Shown: piece by piece, positions 10,892-19,271 of the stretch
Layout: each line of letters opens with the position of its first letter
Numbering within the stretch: the stretch's first letter is position 1
From: Nocardioides cynanchi
GTDB lineage: Bacteria; Actinomycetota; Actinomycetes; Propionibacteriales; Nocardioidaceae
Direction of reading: 5' to 3'
Length of the DNA: 64,000 bases
Assembly (NCBI RefSeq): GCF_008761635.1
Contig: NZ_CP044344.1
Location: 2,232,001-2,296,000 of the forward strand
Translations under genes and position numbers: made by a program
Notes under the pieces: generated by a model
What the model saw: only the letters and a program-made list of their open reading frames with translations
What the model was told of the DNA's origin: nothing
The model's database searches: none

Positions 10892-12429
10892 CGACGACCG
10901 AGTCCGAGCGCGCGCCGGCACCCGTCGCCCCCAAGGGCATCGAGGCCAACGGCATCAACGTCATCGACGAGTCCGAGCGCCGGGGCACACCGGCCGGGCT
11001 GTTCTGGCCGTGGTGCGCCTCGAACATCTCCGTGCTCGCGGTGTCGTACGGCGCGTTCGTGCTGGGCTTCGGGATCGGGCTGTGGCAGGCGCTGCTGGCC
11101 ACGGTCGTCGGTGCCGTCGTGTCGTTCTTCCTGGTCGGACTGGTCTCGATCGCCGGGAAGCGGGGCTCGGCACCGACGCTGGTGCTCTCGCGCGCGGCGT
11201 TCGGCAAGAACGGCAACATCCTCCCCGGCCTGATCTCCTACGTCCTGCTCGTGGGCTGGGAGACGGTGCTCGTCGCGCTGTCGACCCTGGCCACCGCCAC
11301 CGTCTTCGACCGGCTCGGCTGGGCGCACGGCGACACCACCAAGATCGCCGCCTTCGTGGTGGTCGCCCTGGTGATCGTGCTCGCCGGCATCCTCGGCTTC
11401 GACACGATCATGCGGATGCAGAAGGTGCTCACGGTCTCGCTGATCGTGGTCACCGCCGTCTACATCGCCCTGACCGTCGACCACGTCCACCTCGACACCC
11501 TGAGGGCGCTCCCGAACGGCGACCGGCAGGCCGTCATCGGAGCGACGATCCTGGTGCTCACCGGGTTCGGGCTGGGCTGGGTCAACACCGGCGCCGACTA
11601 CTCGCGCTACCTGCCGCGCCGTACCTCGACCTCGGGGGTCGTGTGGTGGCCGACGATCGGCGGCAGCCTGCCGGTCGTCCTCCTCGTGGGGTACGGCGTG
11701 CTCCTCGCCGGCTCCGACCAGAAGCTCAGCTCGGCGGTCGGCGCCGACCCGATCGGTGCCTTGACCACCATCCTGCCGACGTGGTTCCTGCTGCCGTTCG
11801 CGATCGTGGCGGTCGCGGGCCTGGTCAGCGGTGCCGTGATGGACATCTACTCCTCCGGCCTCACGCTGCTCACCCTCGGGCTGAGGACCCCGCGCTGGGT
11901 CGCCGCGGGCATCGACGGCGTCCTGATGATCGCCGGCGCGATCTACATCGTCTTCTACTCCTCGAGCAGCTTCATCTACCTCTTCGAGGCCTACCTGATC
12001 TTCCTCGGGGTCCCGATGGCCGCCTGGTGCGGCGTGTTCCTGGCCGACCTGCTGCTGCGCCGGCGTGACTACGACGAGCCGTCGCTGTACACGTCGACCG
12101 GGATCTACGGGAGCTTCCGGCTCAGTGCGGTCCTGTTCCTCGCGCTCGGCACCGCGGCCGGCTGGGGTCTGGTCATCGTCACCACGGGCCAGAGCAAGGG
12201 CCTGACCTGGCTGGGATACCTCATGGACGGCGTGACCATCAACGGTCACACGTACTTCGACCTGGGCGGTACCGCCGGCAGCTGGGCCTACGCCAACGTC
12301 GGCGTCCCGGTGGCGCTGGTGATCGGGTTCGTGGGCTACCTGCTCTTCGGCTTCGCCGGCGTCCGCAGGCAGGAGCGCGACCTGCGGCGTACGGGCACCA
12401 CGACGCCGGAGGCTGTGAGCGTCGACTGA
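10888..12429 (+). CDS. NCS1-family cytosine/purine permease
   Basis: 513 residues, polytopic with about 12 membrane helices. The N-terminal motif GIEANGINVIDESERRGTP followed by FWPWCASNISVLAVSYGA is characteristic of nucleobase:cation symporter-1 proteins, which import cytosine, purines, allantoin or related compounds. GSAPTLVLSRAAFGKNGN and NTGADYSRYLPRRTS are further family motifs. It starts within the punA stop (ATGA), so it is translationally coupled to the phosphorylase. The likely substrate is a purine base or pyrimidine, but the sequence does not fix which. Confidence 0.9.
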   Translation: MTTTESERAPAPVAPKGIEANGINVIDESERRGTPAGLFWPWCASNISVLAVSYGAFVLGFGIGLWQALLATVVGAVVSFFLVGLVSIAGKRGSAPTLVLSRAAFGKNGNILPGLISYVLLVGWETVLVALSTLATATVFDRLGWAHGDTTKIAAFVVVALVIVLAGILGFDTIMRMQKVLTVSLIVVTAVYIALTVDHVHLDTLRALPNGDRQAVIGATILVLTGFGLGWVNTGADYSRYLPRRTSTSGVVWWPTIGGSLPVVLLVGYGVLLAGSDQKLSSAVGADPIGALTTILPTWFLLPFAIVAVAGLVSGAVMDIYSSGLTLLTLGLRTPRWVAAGIDGVLMIAGAIYIVFYSSSSFIYLFEAYLIFLGVPMAAWCGVFLADLLLRRRDYDEPSLYTSTGIYGSFRLSAVLFLALGTAAGWGLVIVTTGQSKGLTWLGYLMDGVTINGHTYFDLGGTAGSWAYANVGVPVALVIGFVGYLLFGFAGVRRQERDLRRTGTTTPEAVSVD

Positions 12430-12442
12430 CGGGGTACGACGC

Positions 12443-13045
12443 TCAGGCCAGGCCCGCGCGCTCGGCGGCGATCGTCGTGTCGTCGCCGTGACCGGTGTGG
12501 ACCACCGTCTCGTCGGGCAGGGGCAGCAGCCGCTCCCGGATCGACTCCACGATCCGGTCGCCGTCGCTGAACGAGCGCCCGGTCGCGCCGGGGCCGCCCT
12601 GGAAGAGCGTGTCGCCGGTGAAGACGCAGCCGAGCTCGCGGGCATAGAGGCACACTGAGCCCGGCGAGTGCCCCGGGGTGTGGATCACGAGGAGTGACGA
12701 GCCCGCGACCGGCACCTCGAGGTTGTCGGAGAGGTCGACGTCCCACAGCGAGTCGGGATGCGTCAGCGCCCAGACCGGGCGGTCCGCCGGGTGAAGCAGG
12801 ATCGGTGCGATCACGGCCTCGCGCAGCGCCACGGCCATCCGCACGTGGTCGTCGTGGGCGTGGGTGCACACGATCGCGCTCACCCGGCGGCCGTCGACGA
12901 CGGCCAGGATCGCGTCCACGTCGTGCGGGGCGTCGATCACCACGCACGACTCGTCGTCGCCGACCACCCAGATGTTGTTGTCGACGTCGTAGGTCGACCC
13001 GTCCAGGCTGAAGGTCCCGCTGACGACCGCGTGGTCGACCCGCAT
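12443..13045 (-). CDS. MBL-fold metallo-hydrolase, mscR partner
   Basis: 200 residues. The metal-binding motif THAHDDHV (about residue 62) with later HTPGHSPGS and FTGDTLFQGG marks a metallo-beta-lactamase-fold hydrolase of the glyoxalase II-like group. The start overlaps the mscR stop by one base (TGATG), showing translational coupling. In M. tuberculosis the homologous pair is mscR with Rv2260. Its likely role is to hydrolyse a mycothiol thioester such as S-formylmycothiol after formaldehyde oxidation; that is an inference from context. Confidence 0.88.
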   Translation of the reverse strand: MRVDHAVVSGTFSLDGSTYDVDNNIWVVGDDESCVVIDAPHDVDAILAVVDGRRVSAIVCTHAHDDHVRMAVALREAVIAPILLHPADRPVWALTHPDSLWDVDLSDNLEVPVAGSSLLVIHTPGHSPGSVCLYARELGCVFTGDTLFQGGPGATGRSFSDGDRIVESIRERLLPLPDETVVHTGHGDDTTIAAERAGLA

Positions 13046-14145
13046 CAGAAGATCACGACGCTGCGGAGCACGCTCTGCCCATCGTCGGTGGCGTGGTGCA
13101 TCTTCTCGAACGCCGCCTCCACGTCGCCGAGCCCGATCTCCTCGGAGACGAACGCGTCGAGGTCGAGCCGCCCCTGCCGGTAGAGCGAGACCAGCATCGG
13201 GAAGTCGCGCGAGGGCAGGCAGTCGCCGTACCAGCTGGACTTCAGCGCGCCGCCCCGGCCGAAGACGTCGATCAGGGGGATGTCGGGGATCTTCATGTCG
13301 GGCGTGGGCACGCCGACCAGGACCAGCGTGCCAGCCAGGTCGCGGGCGTAGAACCCCTGCTTCCAGGTCTCGGGCCGCCCGACGGCGTCGATCACCACGT
13401 CCGCGCCGTTGCCGTCGGTGAGGGCCTGGATCGCGGCCACGGGGTCGTCGTTCGTGCTGTTGACGGTGTGGGTGGCGCCCATCCGGCGGGCGCCCTCGAG
13501 CTTCCGGTCGTCGATGTCGACGGCGATGATCGTCGAGGCCCCGGCCAGGACCGAGCCGGCGATGGCGGCCACGCCCACGCCGCCGCAACCGATCACCGCG
13601 ACGCTCTTGCCGCGCGAGACGTTGCCGGTGTTGATCGCGGCGCCGAGGCCGGCCATCACCCCACAGCCCAGCAGCCCGACCGCGGCGGCCCGGGTCGAGG
13701 GGTCGACCTTGGTGCACTGGCCGGCCGCGACCAGGGTCTTCTCGGCGAAGGCGCCGATGCCGAGAGCCGGGCTGAGCTCGGTGCCGTCCTCGAGGGTCAT
13801 CTTCTGGGTGGCGTTGTGGGTGGCGAAGCAGTACCACGGCTCGCCGCGGTTGCAGGCGCGGCAGTTGCCGCAGACCGCTCGCCAGTTGAGGACCACGAAG
13901 TCGCCCGGCGCGACCGACGTGACGTCGTCGCCGACGGCCTCGACGATGCCCGCAGCCTCGTGCCCGAGCAGGAACGGGAAGTCGTCGTTGATGCCGCCCT
14001 CGCGGTAGTGCAGGTCGGTGTGGCACACCCCGCAGGCCTGGACCTGCACCAGCGCCTCGCCCGGCCCGGGGTCAGGGACGTTGATCGTCTCGATGCTCAC
14101 CGGCTCGCCCTTGGCGCGCGCGACGACTGCCTTCACCTGCTGCAT
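13045..14145 (-). CDS. mscR: S-(hydroxymethyl)mycothiol dehydrogenase / mycothiol-dependent formaldehyde dehydrogenase
   Basis: 366 residues, a zinc medium-chain alcohol dehydrogenase. The catalytic zinc site is [12 protein letters not shown] with [12 protein letters not shown], the structural zinc lobe has [15 protein letters not shown], and the NAD fold is [14 protein letters not shown] with Asp at the end of the second strand (VDIDDRK). The close match to the MscR group and the coupled MBL hydrolase support a role in formaldehyde detoxification and S-nitrosomycothiol reduction with mycothiol as cofactor. The ATG at 14145 has a GAGGAGG ribosome binding site; a longer frame upstream lacks one. 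Confidence 0.9.
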   Translation of the reverse strand: MQQVKAVVARAKGEPVSIETINVPDPGPGEALVQVQACGVCHTDLHYREGGINDDFPFLLGHEAAGIVEAVGDDVTSVAPGDFVVLNWRAVCGNCRACNRGEPWYCFATHNATQKMTLEDGTELSPALGIGAFAEKTLVAAGQCTKVDPSTRAAAVGLLGCGVMAGLGAAINTGNVSRGKSVAVIGCGGVGVAAIAGSVLAGASTIIAVDIDDRKLEGARRMGATHTVNSTNDDPVAAIQALTDGNGADVVIDAVGRPETWKQGFYARDLAGTLVLVGVPTPDMKIPDIPLIDVFGRGGALKSSWYGDCLPSRDFPMLVSLYRQGRLDLDAFVSEEIGLGDVEAAFEKMHHATDDGQSVLRSVVIF

Positions 14146-14213
14146 GGGTTGTCCTCCTCGGGGCTGTGGGCACACCCTACGGATGGTCACCTCAGGCGCG
14201 ACAGCGTCCGGGC

Positions 14214-14243
14214 ACAACCTTTCTGCGACCTCGGCGCGTCACA
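14214..14243 (+). promoter_or_regulatory. ECF-type promoter candidate (ACAACC-N18-GTCACA)
   Basis: ACAACC at 14214-14219 and GTCACA at 14238-14243 resemble the promoters seen before both sigma-factor genes at 15480 and 17350. The -10 lies about 6 bases before the ATG pair at 14249/14252, so the message would be leaderless. AAC at -35 and GTC at -10 are typical of ECF sigma factors. Confidence 0.45.
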
Positions 14244-14248
14244 CCGCC

Positions 14249-15370
14249 ATGATGACCAGCTACCTGCGCCCGCTGACCTACTCGGCCCTGGCGACCCTGC
14301 TGATGACCGCCCCGCTCGCCGGCAGCGGGCTCGACGCGGCCGCGCTGCACACCTCGCGCGGCGGCGAACCTGCCGCGGGTACGACGTACCAGCGCGCCGC
14401 GACGGCCTTCCCGACGACGGGCCTCCCCACCGGCGCCCCGCCGAAGATCGCCTACGCCCGGGCGACCAAGCCGGAGTTCCTCGGCGGCAACTTCCGGATG
14501 CACCGCCCGGACGGCACGTCACTGAGGCTCGGGTTCCTGGCGCTGGGCCAGTGGACGCCGATGGGGCGCGGCGCGTTCGGGCTCGCCACGACCGAGGTCG
14601 GGCCCCAGCTCCAGCGGATCGACTCCTCCGGCCGGATCGTGCGCAAGCGCTTCCTGGCCCACTTCGGCATGGCCGTCTCGCCCGACCACTCCATCGCGAG
14701 CTGGCTCGACGACCAGCGCCGGCCGCACGACCTCGAGGGCGGCGGCACGCGCGAGTTCACCCTGCCGCAGGTGCCCCGGGGTGACGGCGTCGGCGCGGTC
14801 TCGGGCGCACAGACCTGCAAGGAGCAGTCGCCCGAGGGCGGAGGCTGCACCGTCTTCGTCAACACGGCCCGGCGCAACGGGGTCTTCGTCTCGACCTCCC
14901 ACGGCATCGTGACCAAGGTCGGTCCGATGCTGCGCGTCACCGACGTCAACCAGCGCGGCCGGGTGACCGCCCTGCTCTCGAAGGGGACCGCATCGAGTCC
15001 CCCCTGCTGGGGCGTGATCACGCCAGCCGGGCACCGGGCCTTCCGGACCTGCCGCTACCAGCTCGACTCGTTCTCGACCGACGGCCGGCTCATCCTCGGT
15101 GAGCACACGCCGTCCGCCTCGGAGAGCGTGCGGCGGTTCGCCATCCTGCGCCGCGACGGTTCGGTGGCGCGGGCGTTCACGTTCGACATCGGCGCCCGTC
15201 GGAGCCTGAACCGGCTGACCTGGGAGGACTCCACCCACCTGCTCGGGGTGCTGCGGGCCGGCGGCTCGTGGTCGATCGTCCGCATCGGGGTCGACGGCAC
15301 CGTCGAGTACGCCGTACCGCCCACGCCGGCGGTCAACGAGTTCACGCCGTTCTCCCTCCCCCTCCGCTGA
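14249..15370 (+). CDS. Secreted beta-propeller-like protein, paralogue of the sigma-cluster propellers
   Basis: 373 residues beginning with a signal peptide or anchor (LTYSALATLLMTAPLAGSG). After a short linker comes GLPTGAPPKIAYARA, the same opening as the proteins at 17985 and 19272. The body has repeated strand-turn units, and a C-terminal motif LTWEDSTHLLGVLRAGGSW followed by IVRIGVDGTVEYAV that is almost shared with those paralogues. It has conserved Cys in the middle (QTCKEQSPEGGGC; PPCWG; FRTCRYQ). It lacks the cytoplasmic anti-sigma-like segment. It sits just upstream of the first sigma gene and carries a similar promoter, so it is probably a regulon member. Ligand and function are unknown. 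Confidence 0.75.
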   Translation: MMTSYLRPLTYSALATLLMTAPLAGSGLDAAALHTSRGGEPAAGTTYQRAATAFPTTGLPTGAPPKIAYARATKPEFLGGNFRMHRPDGTSLRLGFLALGQWTPMGRGAFGLATTEVGPQLQRIDSSGRIVRKRFLAHFGMAVSPDHSIASWLDDQRRPHDLEGGGTREFTLPQVPRGDGVGAVSGAQTCKEQSPEGGGCTVFVNTARRNGVFVSTSHGIVTKVGPMLRVTDVNQRGRVTALLSKGTASSPPCWGVITPAGHRAFRTCRYQLDSFSTDGRLILGEHTPSASESVRRFAILRRDGSVARAFTFDIGARRSLNRLTWEDSTHLLGVLRAGGSWSIVRIGVDGTVEYAVPPTPAVNEFTPFSLPLR

Positions 15371-15386
15371 CCCTCCCACCCCCTTC

Positions 15387-15469
15387 TCCACAGGCTTCGC
15401 GGGATAGTCCGTGACGGAAAGCAGGTCAATTCGGCCGAATGACCTGCGTTTCGTCACGGACTATCCCGC
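15387..15469. repeat. Dispersed palindromic element, copy 1
   Basis: A long inverted repeat with perfect 17-base ends (GCGGGATAGTCCGTGAC at 15399 and its complement ending at 15469). The stem continues inward through GCAGGTCA/TGACCTGC with two mismatches to a central TTCGGCCGAA palindrome. It is preceded 5 bases earlier by TCCACAGGC. A second copy with the same ends and the same flank lies at 27190-27270, while the inner stem differs there. Confidence 0.85.
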
Positions 15470-15479
15470 CGTACGCCGT

Positions 15480-15508
15480 GCAACCCCTGGCGGATGGATC
15501 TCGTGTAG
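15480..15508 (+). promoter_or_regulatory. ECF-type promoter candidate for sigma gene 1 (GCAACC-N17-GTGTAG)
   Basis: GCAACC and GTGTAG are spaced by 17 bases, 64 bp before the sigma-factor start. The same GCAACC-N17-GT(C/G)T pattern precedes the second sigma gene. This suggests autoregulation by a SigE-type factor. Confidence 0.5.
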
Positions 15509-15571
15509 GGGGTGACACGGCGAGCAGGATGGTGGCGGATGCAGGGTCAGGTGATCGTGGGGGGAGGGCCG

Positions 15572-16108
15572 ATGAGCGCCCACGGCCGCTCGACGCGCGA
15601 GGCGGAGTTCGAGTCGTGGCTGGTCGCCCGCGAGCCCGCCCTCCAGCGCACCGCGCACCTGCTGACCGGCGACGTCCACACGGCTCAGGACCTCGTCCAG
15701 GTCACGCTGGCCAAGCTCTACCTCGCCTGGGACCGGATCCAGGACCGCGGCAACGTCGACGCCTACGCCCGCAAGATCCTGCTCAACGAGCACCGCACCG
15801 CGTGGCGACGCCCGGTCCGCCGACGTGAGCAGGTCACCGACCAGCTCCCCGACCGGGCCGTCTCCGACCAGTCGTACGACGGCCAGCGCGAGGCGGTCTG
15901 GGCGTTCGTCGCCGCGCTGCCCCCGCGGCAGCGGGCCGTGGTGGTGCTGCGGTTCTACGAGCAGCTCACCGAGCCCGAGATCGCCGACCTGCTCGGCATC
16001 TCGCTGGGCACCGTGAAGTCCCAGAGCAGCCGCGCCCTCGCCGCGCTGCGCGCCCACCTGCCCGACCATCCCGAGCTCACCGCCGACGGCGGCGAGGAGG
16101 AACGATGA
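15572..16108 (+). CDS. SigE-family ECF RNA polymerase sigma factor 1
   Basis: 178 residues from the ATG at 15572, which follows a GGGGGGAGGG ribosome binding site. Region 2 is ALQRTAHLLTGDVHTAQDLV with LAKLYLAWDRI. Region 4 is LPPRQRAVVVLRFYEQLTE and the HTH IADLLGISLGTVKSQSSRAL. The short linker and the opening FESWLVAREPAL are typical of the actinobacterial SigE-like group of extracytoplasmic-function sigma factors. It overlaps the next gene, a membrane protein, by 4 bp (ATGA), the usual layout of a sigma/anti-sigma pair. It probably directs transcription of its own operon through the GCAACC-type promoter. Confidence 0.92.
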   Translation: MSAHGRSTREAEFESWLVAREPALQRTAHLLTGDVHTAQDLVQVTLAKLYLAWDRIQDRGNVDAYARKILLNEHRTAWRRPVRRREQVTDQLPDRAVSDQSYDGQREAVWAFVAALPPRQRAVVVLRFYEQLTEPEIADLLGISLGTVKSQSSRALAALRAHLPDHPELTADGGEEER

Positions 16109-17328
16109 ACCCCGAGGACCTGCTCACCGAGACCCTGCACGACCGGGTCGAGCGCACCGACTACCCCAGCACTCCCCTGTCGGCCGTCGCCGGCCGGGCC
16201 GGCGCGATCCGCGCCCGCCGACGTCGTACGACGGTCCTCGCGGCGGCCGCGGCGGTCGCGGTCGTCGTCGTCCCCGGCGCGGTCTGGCTCGGCCGCTCCC
16301 CCGGCTCCTCACCGCAGCCGTCCCAGTCCCTGTCGTCGGGCCCCAGCACCGACCCGACCGCTCCGACCCTGGCTGAGCCGCTCCCCCTCTCCGCTCTGCC
16401 GCTCGGCCAGAAGCCCGGCATCGACTACCTCGTGGGCGACACCTACGTGACGATGAGCGGTGACCGGATCACCGACGCGGTCTTCGGCAACGCGACGACG
16501 GCGACGCCCGTGCGGGACGGGATCCTGGCCTCCGTACCCCCGGCGCCGGGGCTGATGGCCCAGGACGGCATCGCCGGCACCTACCTGGTGTCCGACGCAC
16601 ACCACCAGTACCTCGGCTGCGGCTCGGACCGGTTCGCGATGTCGACCGACGGCGTCCAGTCCGCCTACTGGCTGGCGGACTCGTGTCCGGTCGCCGACAC
16701 GGTCGCCGGCGCGCTGTACTCCGGCGTCGACAACACGATGGGCGAGTCCGGGCCGGGGCGCGTGGTCACGCCCGTCGGCACCCAGGTGACACCGGTCGGC
16801 ATCGTCCAGCAGGGTGTCGTCACCGACGTCGTCCACGGTCCTGCCGAGAGCGTTCAGGTCGTCGACAGCAGCGGCCACCGGTCACCGGTGACCGGACTGG
16901 CCCGCGCCGGCGGGTCGGACGAGAACCACGACGTCCTGTCGGGCCAGCTGGCGAGCGACGTCAACACGGGGGCCATCGTCGATGCGGCGACGGGGGCGGT
17001 GCAGGTGCGGGTGCCGGGCTGGACGCTGGGACAGTTCTCCAGCGACGGTCGCTACGTCCTGGGTGACCAGCCTCGCAACGGGCCGACTTCCGACGCGATC
17101 GCGGTCTTCGATGCCAGGACCGGCCACAAGGTCGCCGACCTGAATCGTCCGGGTGGGCCCGGCGTCACGCTCGGACAGCCGGCCTGGGACGTCGACGACA
17201 CTGTGCTCGCGGTGGCCGACAGCACCGAGGGCTCGACCATTGTCAGGTTCGACCTGCAGGGGCACGTGACGCGGGCGACCTCGGTGTCCCACGCATCGGG
17301 CGCCTACCGGCTCGCCACCCGCCCCTGA
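16105..17328 (+). CDS. Membrane-anchored beta-propeller-like protein, putative anti-sigma factor 1
   Basis: 407 residues: a cytoplasmic N-terminus of about 40 residues with SAVAGRAGAIRARRRRTT, one membrane helix (about 44-62, Ala/Val-rich), a Pro/Ser-rich linker and a large extracellular domain. The extracellular part begins LPLSALPLGQKPGIDYLVGD, a distant version of the LPTGxPPxIxY opening of its paralogues, and shows repeated beta-strand units. Its position directly behind a sigma gene with a 4-bp overlap suggests that the cytoplasmic segment holds the sigma factor and the outer domain senses a signal. It is the most diverged of the four paralogues. No classic zinc anti-sigma motif (HxxxCxxC) is present. 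Confidence 0.75.
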   Translation: MNPEDLLTETLHDRVERTDYPSTPLSAVAGRAGAIRARRRRTTVLAAAAAVAVVVVPGAVWLGRSPGSSPQPSQSLSSGPSTDPTAPTLAEPLPLSALPLGQKPGIDYLVGDTYVTMSGDRITDAVFGNATTATPVRDGILASVPPAPGLMAQDGIAGTYLVSDAHHQYLGCGSDRFAMSTDGVQSAYWLADSCPVADTVAGALYSGVDNTMGESGPGRVVTPVGTQVTPVGIVQQGVVTDVVHGPAESVQVVDSSGHRSPVTGLARAGGSDENHDVLSGQLASDVNTGAIVDAATGAVQVRVPGWTLGQFSSDGRYVLGDQPRNGPTSDAIAVFDARTGHKVADLNRPGGPGVTLGQPAWDVDDTVLAVADSTEGSTIVRFDLQGHVTRATSVSHASGAYRLATRP

Positions 17329-17349
17329 GGGCTCGCCTCTGCCACCATT

Positions 17350-17378
17350 GCAACCTTCCCTGGCTCGCCCGCGTCTTG
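17350..17378 (+). promoter_or_regulatory. ECF-type promoter candidate for sigma gene 2 (GCAACC-N17-GTCTTG)
   Basis: GCAACC-N17-GTCTTG lies 23 bp before the ATG of the second sigma gene. Spacing and sequence repeat those of the site at 15480. The GTCT core is a common ECF -10 motif. Confidence 0.55.
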
Positions 17379-17400
17379 GTGGCGAACCTTGGGAGGAACG

Positions 17401-17988
17401 ATGGATCTACCCGCCGACCGTGCACGTACGGGGGCGCCGACGGGGGCAGTGGCGATGGCCAGCAGGAGCAGCGACACCGACGCCGACTTCGCGGCGTACC
17501 TCGCCGCGCGGCAGGCCAGCCTGCTGCGTACGGCGTACCTGCTGACCGGCAACCGCCACGACGCCGAGGACCTGACCCAGACCGCGTTCGCCAAGCTCTA
17601 CCTGTCGTGGGACAAGGTTCGCGACCGGGGCTCGATCGACGGCTACGTCCGGCGGATCCTGGTCAACGAGCACAACTCCCTGTGGCGTCGCGCCTGGAAA
17701 CGGCGTGAGCACCCGCAGGACCAGACGACGTTCGACACCGCAGTGCAGGACGAGTACGACGAGGGTCGCGGCGCCGCGCTGTGGGACCTCGTCCAGACCC
17801 TGCCGCGCAAGGCCCGCGCGGTCGTGGTCCTGCGCTACTACGAGGAGATGTCCGAGTCCGAGACCGCGGACGCCCTCGGCATCTCGGTCGGGACCGTGAA
17901 GTCCCAGACCAGCCGTGCGCTCGCCACCCTGCGCGAGCGCACACCCCAGACCCTGAACCCCCGCTCGACTGAGGAGAACGACAGATGA
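17401..17988 (+). CDS. SigE-family ECF RNA polymerase sigma factor 2
   Basis: 195 residues from the ATG at 17401 with a GGGAGG ribosome binding site; an internal ATG at 17455 would remove a poorly conserved leader and is an alternative. Region 2 is SLLRTAYLLTGNRHDAEDLT with FAKLYLSWDKV; region 4 is LPRKARAVVVLRYYEEMSE and ADALGISVGTVKSQTSRALA. It is clearly paralogous to the sigma factor at 15572, and the layout of promoter, sigma gene and overlapping membrane propeller gene is repeated. The two modules probably arose by tandem duplication. Overlap with the next gene is 4 bp. Confidence 0.92.
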   Translation: MDLPADRARTGAPTGAVAMASRSSDTDADFAAYLAARQASLLRTAYLLTGNRHDAEDLTQTAFAKLYLSWDKVRDRGSIDGYVRRILVNEHNSLWRRAWKRREHPQDQTTFDTAVQDEYDEGRGAALWDLVQTLPRKARAVVVLRYYEEMSESETADALGISVGTVKSQTSRALATLRERTPQTLNPRSTEENDR

Positions 17989-19196
17989 GCGCGCCCGACG
18001 ACGACCTGACCACCGAGCTGAACCGCGAGCTGCGCGGGCGCTCGGACACCATGCGCGGCTCCGCGCTCGACTTCGGTGACGTGCAGCGCAAGGCCCGCTC
18101 GATCCGCCGCCGGCGTACGGCGACCGCGGTCGTCGGCGCGGCCGCCGCGGTCGCCCTGATCGTGCCGACCGCCGCCCTGGCCACCCACTCCGGCCACCGC
18201 GACGAGCCCGGCCCGGCGAACCCCTCCACGCCGACCCCGACCCAGACCACGACCACCACCGCCGACGGCCACCAGCCGGCTCCGGGCGTGCTCGACGTCT
18301 CCGACCTGCCGACCGGCGCCCCGCCGCGGATCGCCTACCTCGGGCGCGGCTCGAGCGAGCACCCCTTCTCGCCGTTCCCCGCGACCTCCTTCACGCAGCT
18401 CAACGACGGCACCGACGTCGTCGAGATGAACAACGAGGGCTCGTTCGAGGTCATGGTGAGCTCACCCGACGGTGCGCACTCGGGGCCCTACGGTTCTTCG
18501 GCCGGCCTGGCGGTCGACCCCTCCCACAGCATCGCGGCCTGGGTGGACCGCACCGGACAGGTGATGACCTGGACCGCCGGGGCGGCCAAGCCCCGCCCGC
18601 TCGGCGACCCGGTGCCGGGCCAGGACCTGCGGATCGCCGCCGTGACCGGTGACGACTGCTCACTCGCCTGCTCGGTGATCGTCAACGTGCACGATGCCCA
18701 ACACCAGCCGTGGACGGTGGACGCGTCGGGCTCCCAGCCCCTGCGCGACGGCGGCTACCTCGACGTCAACGACGTCGACGATGCCGGCCTGACCATCGGG
18801 CTCTACCGGATCACCGACTCCAGCACCTGCTCGAAGCTCCTCGGGGGCGGCGAGTTCCAGGGCTTCGAGACCTGCCAGGCCCAGCTCACGTCGTTCTCGC
18901 CGGACGGGCGGCTGATCCTGGGCCTGCCCAGCTACTTCGACGGCCTCGGTCCAGGTGGGATCTCGATGTACGACCTCAGCGGCCGGCGCCTCTTCGAGCG
19001 CTCCTCGACCGTGAAGTCGCAGGCCTACTTCAGCGAAGCGACCTGGGAGGACGCGACTCATCTGCTGGCGGCGACCTTCCAGGACGGGAAGTGGTCGCTG
19101 GTCCGGATCGCCTCGGACGGGTCGATGGAGTACGCCGTGGCTCCGGCCCCGGGCCCCTACGACTCCAGCCCGTTCGTCCTGCCCACCGGCGGGTGA
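17985..19196 (+). CDS. Membrane-anchored beta-propeller-like protein, putative anti-sigma factor 2
   Basis: 403 residues. The cytoplasmic N-terminus (about 1-42) has VQRKARSIRRRRTATAV, matching the Arg-rich pre-membrane motif of the protein at 16105. One membrane helix follows (about 45-65), then a Thr/Pro linker and an extracellular domain starting VLDVSDLPTGAPPRIAYLG. The C-terminus contains ATWEDATHLLAATFQDGKWS and LVRIASDGSMEYAVAPAP, shared with the proteins at 14249 and 19272. It is translationally coupled to sigma factor 2 and is most simply read as its membrane anti-sigma factor with an outside sensor domain. Sigma inhibition is inferred from position only. Confidence 0.78.
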   Translation: MSAPDDDLTTELNRELRGRSDTMRGSALDFGDVQRKARSIRRRRTATAVVGAAAAVALIVPTAALATHSGHRDEPGPANPSTPTPTQTTTTTADGHQPAPGVLDVSDLPTGAPPRIAYLGRGSSEHPFSPFPATSFTQLNDGTDVVEMNNEGSFEVMVSSPDGAHSGPYGSSAGLAVDPSHSIAAWVDRTGQVMTWTAGAAKPRPLGDPVPGQDLRIAAVTGDDCSLACSVIVNVHDAQHQPWTVDASGSQPLRDGGYLDVNDVDDAGLTIGLYRITDSSTCSKLLGGGEFQGFETCQAQLTSFSPDGRLILGLPSYFDGLGPGGISMYDLSGRRLFERSSTVKSQAYFSEATWEDATHLLAATFQDGKWSLVRIASDGSMEYAVAPAPGPYDSSPFVLPTGG

Positions 19197-19205
19197 CCTT
19201 CTGGG

Positions 19206-19248
19206 CCGGATCCGGGAGTTTCGGCACCTGTGCCGGGCCCGGATCCGG
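19206..19248 (+). terminator. Nested hairpin between two propeller genes
   Basis: CCGGATCCGGG and CCCGGATCCGG pair as an 11-bp outer stem, enclosing CGGCAC/GTGCCG. It lies 10 bp past the stop at 19196 and 24 bp before the next start. It may end or attenuate the sigma 2 operon before the gene at 19272. Confidence 0.6.
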
Positions 19249-19271
19249 ACGAGGATGGGATGAGGAGCACC

